A stretch of 10,721 nt of DNA from Carnobacterium_A sp049673005 (GTDB lineage Bacteria > Bacillota > Bacilli > Lactobacillales > Carnobacteriaceae). Under the pieces are notes generated by a model, which saw only the letters and a program-made list of their open reading frames with translations, was not told where the DNA came from and searched no databases. This document shows, one piece after another, positions 5,295-10,721 of this stretch. Every line of letters begins with the position of its first letter. Positions within the stretch are counted from its first letter, which is position 1. The position numbers were made by a program, and so were the translations under genes. The stretch lies in contig NZ_JBATXB010000106.1 in NCBI RefSeq assembly GCF_049673005.1, positions 1-10,721 on the forward strand, read 5' to 3'.

Positions 5295-5303
5295 ATTATA
5301 ACA
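5295..5303 (-). promoter_or_regulatory. Extended -10 promoter of the nudF-mtnN cluster
   Basis: On the minus strand, TGTTATAAT (5303 down to 5295) is an extended -10 with consensus hexamer. A weak TTCGTT (5323-5318) lies 17 bp upstream. The transcript would begin near 5288, giving a leader of about 70 nt before the nudF ATG. Confidence 0.55.
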
Positions 5304-5394
5304 TTATTTTTTTGGTAAACGAATAATTATTTTACTTATCTTACATTTTCAATAAGAAATCAACCTTAAGTCTGATGGGCCTTTTATATAGTTC

Positions 5395-5405
5395 TATGAT
5401 AAAAT
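5395..5405 (+). promoter_or_regulatory. Possible promoter of xpaC-telA
   Basis: TATGATAAAAT is the best -10 cluster upstream of xpaC; TACAAT at 5413-5418 is an alternative. No convincing -35 is seen for either. The 5221-5459 divergent spacer holds this, the opposing nudF promoter and no further gene. Confidence 0.3.
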
Positions 5406-5459
5406 AAGGATATACAATAAAGAAAAAAGTAATTAAATAAAAATATGGAGTGATTCAAA

Positions 5460-6164
5460 ATGAATGATTTTTCCAAAAATATTATAAGCGTATTACGGTA
5501 TACGTTTACTAGCGTCTCAACAATTTTGATTTTTCTACTCTTAGCCTTTATTTTTAATTTTGGTTTATGGTCATCCTTAATTATAAGTATTGCACTTGGC
5601 AGTATTCTTTTTTATATGCAAAATGATAACGCCTCTATCAAATCTCGTTCTAAACTAAAAAAAGTTTCTAATGAAAAAGAATCTTTTTATAAAGCTAATG
5701 GATTAAATAAAGAAGAAATCAGTTTTTTTAGAGAAACAATGTTTATCGCAAAAACACAAATTTTAACTTTAGAAAAAAATATGCATTCTCTCTCAAAATT
5801 ATCTGCTATCGAAAAAAGAAACAATACAGTTCACTTAGCAAAAGCACTATTTAAGGAGATTACAGAAAATCCACGTCGCTTAAATGAAGTAAATAAATTT
5901 CTTTACGTTCATTTGTCATCTTTAGTAGATTTAACAAATAAATATATTGAAATAGATCAACATGAAGTGAAAAACAAAGCTACGTATGATGTTCTTAATG
6001 AAAGTGCAGCAACTATTGATGAAATGTGTCATCTAATTGCAGTTGATTACGTTGCTTTTAAATCAGAAGACTTTGATGATATGAGTATTGAAGTAGAACT
6101 TGCAAAAAAAGCTATAGAGCGTGATTATACAGATATTGAAAAAATTGAAAATCAAGAACTTTAA
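5460..6164 (+). CDS. XpaC-like membrane protein (5-bromo-4-chloroindolyl phosphate hydrolysis family)
   Basis: Member of the XpaC family, named from a Bacillus gene that affects X-phosphate hydrolysis; its true biochemical role is unknown and no hydrolase motif is visible. The 234-residue protein has two close N-terminal membrane helices (about 11-33 and 35-53, YTFTSVSTILIFLLLAFIF and LIISIALGSILFYM). A long charged, mostly helical cytoplasmic domain follows (about 60-234), with LNKEEISFFRETMFIAKTQI and the typical LFKEITENPRRLNEVNKFLY HLSSL region. This suggests an anchor that presents a helical domain to cytosolic partners. GGAGTGA precedes the ATG. telA follows after 22 bp, and the same pairing is common in Firmicutes, so the two proteins probably act together. 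Confidence 0.88.
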   Translation: MNDFSKNIISVLRYTFTSVSTILIFLLLAFIFNFGLWSSLIISIALGSILFYMQNDNASIKSRSKLKKVSNEKESFYKANGLNKEEISFFRETMFIAKTQILTLEKNMHSLSKLSAIEKRNNTVHLAKALFKEITENPRRLNEVNKFLYVHLSSLVDLTNKYIEIDQHEVKNKATYDVLNESAATIDEMCHLIAVDYVAFKSEDFDDMSIEVELAKKAIERDYTDIEKIENQEL

Positions 6165-6186
6165 AATGAAATGAGGAGATACAAAA

Positions 6187-7395
6187 ATGACAGATTACAG
6201 TTCAACTAATAATAACTCTTTAAAAAAGGTTAATTCTGAATTAGAAGAATTATTATCAAATCCTTTTGACGATGCTAATTTATACAAAACTGATGTAAAA
6301 GATTCTACTGAAAAAGAGATGAAAGAAACTCAAAAAGTTGATCGCTTGATAGATCGTTTACCTGAGGAACGACAGAAACAAGCAAGAGATCTTTCTGAAC
6401 AAATAGATGTTACCAACATACAATCCGTTATGAGTTATGGAGCTGCTGCTCAACAAAAGTTAGGTGAGTTTTCTCATGCCATGTTAAACCAAGTTCAGAA
6501 TCAAGATACTGGTGAAATTGGAGATTCTTTGAATGATTTAATGTTCCGTTTAAACGAAGCAAATCCAGAAGATTTAAGAGCTGAAGATAACAATGTTTTC
6601 AAAAAAATATTTGGACGTGTTAGAAAATCTATCTATGAGATGACCGCAAAATATCAAAAAATTGGTGCTCAAATTGATAAAATCAGTGTGAAATTAGATA
6701 AAGAAAAAAACGGTTTAATCAATGACAATATCATGTTAGAACAACTTTACCAAAAAAATAAAGATTATTTTGATGCCTTAAATATTTATATTGCAGCTGG
6801 AGAAATCAAAATAGATGAATTATCCAATTCGTTTATTCCTGAAGCTATTAAAACGGCAGAAAGTAGTTCAAACCAAATGGATGTACAAATTGTTAATGAT
6901 TTAAATCAATTCTTAGATCGCTTAGAAAAAAGAACATATGATTTAAAGTTAGCACGTCAAATGACCATTCAACAGGCTCCTCAAATTCGTTTGATTCAAA
7001 ATACGAATCAAGCTCTAGCAGAAAAAATTCAATCTTCTATTAATACAGCTATTCCTCTTTGGAAAAATCAAATTGCTATAGCCTTGACTTTGTTACGCCA
7101 AAAAGACGCTGTTACTGCTCAAAGACAAGTCTCAGAGACGACAAACGATTTATTAAAGAAAAATTCAGAAATGCTAAAAATTTCTACAATAGAAACGGCA
7201 AAAGAAAACGAACGTGGTATTATCGACATTGAGACGTTACAACAGACCCAAAATGATTTAGTAGAAACTTTACAAGAAACATTACAAATTCAGAAAACCG
7301 GTCGTCTAAAAAGAAAAGAAGCTGAAATTGAATTGTCTGTTATGGAAGATTCTCTAAAAAATAAATTGCTTGAATTAACTAGTGATCAATCTTAA
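6187..7395 (+). CDS. TelA/KlaA-like toxic anion resistance family protein
   Basis: Member of the toxic anion resistance (TelA) family (B. subtilis homologue YceH), reported for tellurite and some cell-envelope stress phenotypes; the mechanism is not established. The 402-residue size is normal. The first 55 residues are polar and probably disordered. The remainder is almost entirely helical: VDRLIDRLPEERQKQARDLS, the YGAAAQQKLGEFSHAMLNQV block, IFGRVRKSIYEMTAKYQKIG QIDKI (about 140-167), and a long coiled-coil-like C-terminal half with RQMTIQQAPQIRLIQNTNQA, IPLWKNQIAIAL and repeated heptads to the end. No membrane segment or signal peptide is present, so it is likely cytosolic and recruited by the membrane-anchored XpaC-like protein encoded 22 bp upstream. 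GAGGAGA provides the RBS. The operon ends at the terminator at 7413-7460. Confidence 0.92.
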   Translation: MTDYSSTNNNSLKKVNSELEELLSNPFDDANLYKTDVKDSTEKEMKETQKVDRLIDRLPEERQKQARDLSEQIDVTNIQSVMSYGAAAQQKLGEFSHAMLNQVQNQDTGEIGDSLNDLMFRLNEANPEDLRAEDNNVFKKIFGRVRKSIYEMTAKYQKIGAQIDKISVKLDKEKNGLINDNIMLEQLYQKNKDYFDALNIYIAAGEIKIDELSNSFIPEAIKTAESSSNQMDVQIVNDLNQFLDRLEKRTYDLKLARQMTIQQAPQIRLIQNTNQALAEKIQSSINTAIPLWKNQIAIALTLLRQKDAVTAQRQVSETTNDLLKKNSEMLKISTIETAKENERGIIDIETLQQTQNDLVETLQETLQIQKTGRLKRKEAEIELSVMEDSLKNKLLELTSDQS

Positions 7396-7412
7396 ATAAA
7401 AAAAGAGCAAAG

Positions 7413-7462
7413 ACTATTATTATCCGTTTAATTATAACGGTTAGTAATGGTTTTTATTTTTT
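7413..7462 (+). terminator. Terminator of xpaC-telA
   Basis: A 16-bp imperfect stem (7413-7428 with 7436-7451; central CCGTT/AACGG, one T-T mismatch and some G-T pairs) with a seven-base loop is followed by TTTTATTTTTT. Confidence 0.82.
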
Positions 7463-7508
7463 CTATACATTTATCAACTTTTATTCTATCTTAAATTATC
7501 GAATGATG

Positions 7509-7524
7509 CTACAATATGTAGTAT
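7509..7524. promoter_or_regulatory. NrdR-box-like site 1
   Basis: CTACAATATGTAGTAT contains the core CAATATGTAG (7512-7521), which fits the published NrdR-box core CwAtATaTwG at all invariant positions. It is also an inverted repeat CTACA-ATA-TGTAG. NrdR is the ATP-cone repressor of ribonucleotide reductase genes, and this site precedes nrdD. Confidence 0.7.
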
Positions 7525-7535
7525 GCACATTAAAA

Positions 7536-7563
7536 TTGAACCTACATATGGTATCTTTATTTT
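7536..7563 (+). promoter_or_regulatory. Candidate nrdDG promoter overlapping the second NrdR site
   Basis: TTGAAC (7536-7541) and TATTTT (7558-7563) are 16 bp apart. NrdR site 2 lies inside the spacer, so a bound repressor would block RNA polymerase. The leader would be about 30 nt. Confidence 0.45.
7539..7554. promoter_or_regulatory. NrdR-box-like site 2
   Basis: The core CTACATATGG (7542-7551) matches 8 of 10 positions of the NrdR-box core. Its start is 30 bp from the start of the core of site 1, about three helical turns, which is the usual arrangement of paired NrdR boxes. Confidence 0.6.
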
Positions 7564-7601
7564 AGTAAAAAAAAAGATATCTAATCAGGAGGGAAATAAA
7601 T

Positions 7602-9794
7602 ATGATAAAGAATAATGCAAAAGATTGTGATTACTCTAACAAAAATGATGTTTATACTATTCATGTCATCAAGCGCGATGGACGAGAAACGGTATTCGAA
7701 GAAGAAAAAATTTATCTTTCTATTTTTAATGCTAATGAAAAATTACCTATTCAATCTAAAAATATAATTAATAATAATTTACCTGATATAGTTAGACAAA
7801 TTAAAAATAATCTTATTGCTGGTGATAATAAAAAATTAAAAGTTTCTACAATAAGAGAAACTGTTTTAAATGTATTAATGGAAAAAAAAGCATTATCATT
7901 AGCTGATGTTTATACTGATTTTCAAGTCCAAAAATCAATTATTCGTAAAAATGAGACGGATATTAATCATGCTATTCATACATTACTAAAAAAAGATCCT
8001 TCCCTTGTTAATGAGAATGCCAATAAAGATAGTGAAATTTTTAATACGCAACGTGACTTAACTGCTGGTGTTGTTGGAAAGTCCATTGGCTTAAAACTTT
8101 TACCTGAACATGTCCGCAATGCCCATCAAAAAGGAGACATTCATTACCATGATTTAGATTATCATCCCTACTCTCCTATGACTAATTGTTGTTTAATTGA
8201 TTTTAAACATATGCTATCTGAAGGCTTTAAAATTGGAAATGCCGAAGTAGAAAGTCCGAAATCTATTCAAACGGCTGCGGCTCAAATGGCTCAAATCATC
8301 GCTAACGTTGCTTCTAGCCAATACGGTGGTTGTAGTGCGGATCGCATTGATGAAGTTCTTGCTCCTTATGCAAAACTTAATTTTAAAAAACATTTAGCCG
8401 AAGCAGTTAAATGGATAGATGACTCAGAAAAAAGAGAGCAGTTCGCTCTTCAAGCAACTAAAAAAGATATTTATGATGCTATGCAAAGTTTAGAATATGA
8501 AATTAATACCCTTTTCTCTTCTCAGGGACAAACTCCATTTACTACTTTAGGATTTGGCTTGGGAACAGACTGGTACGCTAAAGAAATTCAACAAGCTATT
8601 CTGTCTGTTCGAATAAAAGGACTAGGCAAAGAAAAAAGAACAGCTATTTTTCCAAAATTAGTCTTTACATTAAAAAGAGGCATTAACGTTGATGAAACTG
8701 ATCCTAATTATGATATAAAAAAGCTTGCTATTGCTTGCGCAACACAAAGAATGTACCCTGACGTCTTAATGTACGATAAATTAAAAGAATTAACAGGAAG
8801 CTTCAAAGCACCTATGGGATGTCGTTCTTTTTTACAAGGATGGAAAGACGAAAAAGGTCAAGAAGTAAACTCTGGTCGAATGAACTTGGGTGTTGTAACA
8901 TTAAATTTACCACGTATTGCACTAGAATCTAATAATGATATGGATAAATTTTGGACTATTTTGGAAGAAAGATTGTCTATCTGTAAGGATGCTCTCGTTT
9001 ATAGAATCAATAGAACAAAAGAGGCTCTTCCTAGTAGCGCTCCAATTCTTTATCAATATGGTGCCTTTGGTAAGCGACTAGATAAAAATGATTCTGTAAA
9101 TGAGGCTTTTAAAAATAAACGTGCGACTATTTCACTTGGTTATCTCGGTCTTTATGAAGTCGCTACTGTTTTTTATGGAGCAGATTGGGAGAATAACCCT
9201 TTAGCAAAAAACTTTACATTAGCCATCTTAAAACAGCTAAAAGAACATGCTGATTTGTGGGGAAATATATATGGTTATCATTTTAGTGTATACTCTACTC
9301 CCAGTGAAAGTTTAACCGACCGTTTTTGTCGTCTAGATACGGATAAATTTGGTATTATTCCTGATATTACTGAAAAAGAGTATTATACAAATAGTTTTCA
9401 TTATGATGTTCGAAAAAAACCAACTCCGTTCGAGAAACTTGATTTTGAAAAGGATTACCCAAAATATACTAGTGGAGGTTTTATTCACTACTGTGAGTAT
9501 CCAAATATGCGTCAGAATCCTAAAGCTTTAGAAGCTGTATGGGATTTTGCCTATGATCGAATCGGGTATCTCGGAACAAATACACCGATTGATCATTGCT
9601 ATCAATGTGGATTTACTGGTGATTTTGATCCCACAGAGAGAGGATTTAAGTGTCCGGAATGCGGCAATTGTGACCCTAAAACTTGTGATGTTGTGAAACG
9701 TACTTGTGGCTATCTAGGGAATCCGCAAGCTAGACCAATGGTTAAAGGTCGACACAAAGAAATTACTTCTCGTGTGAAACATATAGACCAATAA
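7602..9794 (+). CDS. nrdD: Anaerobic ribonucleoside-triphosphate reductase, class III
   Basis: Oxygen-sensitive glycyl-radical enzyme that reduces ribonucleoside triphosphates to dNTPs, using formate as reductant in this family. Of its 730 residues, about 18-112 form the N-terminal ATP-cone (HVIKRDGRETVFEEEKIYLS ... VLNVLMEKK), the dATP/ATP activity switch. The catalytic barrel follows: HYHDLDYHPYSPMTNCCLID with Cys196/197, ASSQYGGCSADRIDE, and APMGCRSFLQGW with Cys407, the probable thiyl-radical cysteine. The C-terminus has a zinc site from Cys666, Cys669, Cys684 and Cys687, then KRTCGYLGNP, where Gly703 carries the radical. Nothing is truncated. AGGAGGG (7587-7593) lies eight bases before the ATG. 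The activase gene nrdG follows after 25 bp, and two NrdR-like boxes precede the operon. Confidence 0.98.
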   Translation: MIKNNAKDCDYSNKNDVYTIHVIKRDGRETVFEEEKIYLSIFNANEKLPIQSKNIINNNLPDIVRQIKNNLIAGDNKKLKVSTIRETVLNVLMEKKALSLADVYTDFQVQKSIIRKNETDINHAIHTLLKKDPSLVNENANKDSEIFNTQRDLTAGVVGKSIGLKLLPEHVRNAHQKGDIHYHDLDYHPYSPMTNCCLIDFKHMLSEGFKIGNAEVESPKSIQTAAAQMAQIIANVASSQYGGCSADRIDEVLAPYAKLNFKKHLAEAVKWIDDSEKREQFALQATKKDIYDAMQSLEYEINTLFSSQGQTPFTTLGFGLGTDWYAKEIQQAILSVRIKGLGKEKRTAIFPKLVFTLKRGINVDETDPNYDIKKLAIACATQRMYPDVLMYDKLKELTGSFKAPMGCRSFLQGWKDEKGQEVNSGRMNLGVVTLNLPRIALESNNDMDKFWTILEERLSICKDALVYRINRTKEALPSSAPILYQYGAFGKRLDKNDSVNEAFKNKRATISLGYLGLYEVATVFYGADWENNPLAKNFTLAILKQLKEHADLWGNIYGYHFSVYSTPSESLTDRFCRLDTDKFGIIPDITEKEYYTNSFHYDVRKKPTPFEKLDFEKDYPKYTSGGFIHYCEYPNMRQNPKALEAVWDFAYDRIGYLGTNTPIDHCYQCGFTGDFDPTERGFKCPECGNCDPKTCDVVKRTCGYLGNPQARPMVKGRHKEITSRVKHIDQ

Positions 9795-9819
9795 CCTAAT
9801 CAATTTGGAGGAATAAATA

Positions 9820-10389
9820 ATGAGAAATCCAAAGCCACAAGAATGGTTGTCTAAAGACTTTAGTAAGATGAAAATTGCAGACTATAAACCCTTTAATTTT
9901 GTTGACGGAGAAGGTGTTCGTTGTAGTTTATATGTAAGTGGTTGTTTATTTGCGTGTAAAGGATGCTACAATAAAATCGCTCAAAATTTCGATTATGGTC
10001 ATAGGTACACGAAAGATTTAGAAAATACAATTATAGAAGACTTAAAACAAACCTATGTACAGGGCTTGACGCTTCTTGGCGGAGAACCTTTTCTAAATAC
10101 AGCTGTTGTCAATTCTTTATCAAAAAGAATTAAAGAAGAATTTGGTGAATCTAAAGATATTTGGGCTTGGACTGGGTATACTTGGGAAGAATTAATGATT
10201 GAATCAGAAGACAAACTTGAATTGCTGTCTTATATCGATGTACTCATTGATGGTCGTTTTGAGATAAGTAAACGTGACTTAACTCTTCAGTTCAGAGGGA
10301 GCTCAAATCAACGAATCATTGATGTTCAACAATCTTTAAGGCTAAATGAAGTTATTTTATGGACGAGTTCAATACTTTCTAAGAACTAA
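9820..10389 (+). CDS. nrdG: Anaerobic ribonucleotide reductase activating protein
   Basis: Radical-SAM activase that generates the glycyl radical on NrdD by reductive cleavage of S-adenosylmethionine. The 189-residue protein begins with IADYKPFNFVDGEGVRCSLY. It carries the CLFACKGCYN cluster motif (C-x3-C-x2-C; Cys42, Cys46, Cys49) that binds the 4Fe-4S cluster. TLLGGEPFLN is the GGE motif contacting SAM, WTGYTWEEL follows, and DVLIDGRFEISKRDLTLQFR is the conserved C-terminal block with GSSNQRIIDV. Its length is slightly above the E. coli protein's, within the Firmicutes range. GGAGG is at the expected distance from the ATG. It is cotranscribed with nrdD, and the operon ends at the terminator at 10425-10457. 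The 5'-deoxyadenosine it releases is a substrate for the nucleosidase encoded at 3680-4372. Confidence 0.97.
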   Translation: MRNPKPQEWLSKDFSKMKIADYKPFNFVDGEGVRCSLYVSGCLFACKGCYNKIAQNFDYGHRYTKDLENTIIEDLKQTYVQGLTLLGGEPFLNTAVVNSLSKRIKEEFGESKDIWAWTGYTWEELMIESEDKLELLSYIDVLIDGRFEISKRDLTLQFRGSSNQRIIDVQQSLRLNEVILWTSSILSKN

Positions 10390-10424
10390 ATGTATTTAAA
10401 CACATTTTATATACTGAAATATAT

Positions 10425-10457
10425 AACGATAGTGAGTAAAACTCTCTATCGTTTTTT
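10425..10457 (+). terminator. Terminator of nrdDG
   Basis: AACGATAGTGAG (10425-10436) pairs with CTCTCTATCGTT (10442-10453) with one mismatch around a five-base loop. T's run from 10452 to 10457. Confidence 0.9.
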
Positions 10458-10519
10458 ATGTTATTTTAAAGAATTTTTTTTGCATAATATCATTTTTTTT
10501 ATCTCCCAATGCGTATCGT

Positions 10520-10565
10520 TTGAATTGTGAACGAGATGTGTCTATACTAAGAATAGTAATACTTA
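10520..10565 (+). promoter_or_regulatory. sigma-A promoter of the GlsB-like gene
   Basis: TTGAAT (10520-10525) and TATACT (10543-10548) are exactly 17 bp apart. An imperfect inverted repeat (TAAGAAT 10548-10554 and ATACTTA 10559-10565) covers the expected start point, and TCGTT...AACGA flanks the -35; either could be an operator. I see no sigma-B-like promoter. Confidence 0.7.
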
Positions 10566-10595
10566 TATTATTTATTTAAAAAGGAGGAAAACATA

Positions 10596-10721
10596 ATGGG
10601 TTTTATTTGGTCACTAATCGTAGGCGGTGTTTTAGGAGCCGTAGCAGGAATGATTTTAGGTAAAGATGTTCCAGGAGGAATTATTGGTAATATTATCGTA
10701 GGATTCATCGGATCATGGCTT
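10596..10721 (+). CDS. GlsB/YeaQ/YmgE family stress-response membrane protein (partial)
   Basis: The 5' part, 42 codons, of a small membrane protein of the transglycosylase-associated (GlsB/YeaQ/YmgE) family; the gene runs off the window. Complete members have about 80 residues and three membrane helices. Seen here are a first hydrophobic helix with glycine zipper spacing (GFIWSLIVGGVLGAVAGMIL), the short loop GKDVPGG, and the start of the second helix (IIGNIIVGFIGSWL). In enterococci glsB lies with gls24 genes and is tied to bile and general stress tolerance; whether gls24 follows cannot be seen. AAGGAGG about eight bases before the ATG and a strong upstream promoter suggest good expression, independent of nrdDG. 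Confidence 0.9.
   Translation, partial: MGFIWSLIVGGVLGAVAGMILGKDVPGGIIGNIIVGFIGSWL

Noticed and set aside
1..10721. CRISPR array, tRNA, rRNA, insertion sequence or prophage
   Set aside because: No regularly spaced repeats, cloverleaf, rRNA stretch, transposase or integrase was found by reading both strands.

Overview
The window looks like a chromosomal segment of a low-GC Gram-positive bacterium. The reasons are strong AT bias, purine-rich AGGAGG-type ribosome binding sites, sigma-A promoters, a cysteine-free (zinc-free) S4 protein, and Firmicutes-type families (UPF0637/YktB, YueI/DUF1694, XpaC-TelA, GlsB). The gene set and the order mtnN / small membrane protein / Nudix / xpaC / telA / nrdDG suggest Lactobacillales, most likely an Enterococcus- or Vagococcus-like genus. 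That placement rests on remembered synteny and was not searched. There is no rRNA, tRNA, IS element, phage gene or CRISPR array.

Layout. (1) 1-907: rpsD with its own promoter, a structured leader of about 175 nt that probably carries an S4 autoregulatory pseudoknot, and a perfect-stem terminator. (2) 908-1830: an AT-rich stretch with two small unrecognised genes. One is a 118-aa protein whose N-terminus resembles a ribbon-helix-helix DNA-binding domain. The other is a 47-aa GTG-start ORF with a strong RBS and a terminator overlapping its stop codon. (3) 1833-3048: divergent yktB-like (UPF0637, minus) and yueI-like (DUF1694, plus) genes, with two small palindromes between them. (4) 3061-5303: a minus-strand cluster of four genes: Nudix ADP-ribose pyrophosphatase, an 83-aa basic tail-anchored membrane protein, MTA/SAH nucleosidase (mtnN), and a very AT-rich GNAT acetyltransferase. 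(5) 5221-7456: a divergent xpaC-telA operon ending in a terminator. (6) 7509-10457: the anaerobic ribonucleotide reductase operon nrdD-nrdG, preceded by two NrdR-box-like sites 30 bp apart and closed by a terminator. (7) 10520-10721: the start of a GlsB/YeaQ/YmgE-type stress membrane protein behind a good sigma-A promoter.

Functionally most of the window is housekeeping. It covers ribosome assembly, salvage and detoxification of nucleotide by-products (MtnN removes MTA/SAH/5'-deoxyadenosine, NudF removes ADP-ribose), anaerobic dNTP synthesis (NrdD activated by the radical-SAM enzyme NrdG), and envelope or toxic-anion stress (XpaC, TelA, GlsB). No clearly new defence or mobile system is visible. 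The least explained material is the pair of small genes at 1107-1788 with their flanking inverted repeats, and the tail-anchored protein inside the nudF-mtnN cluster.
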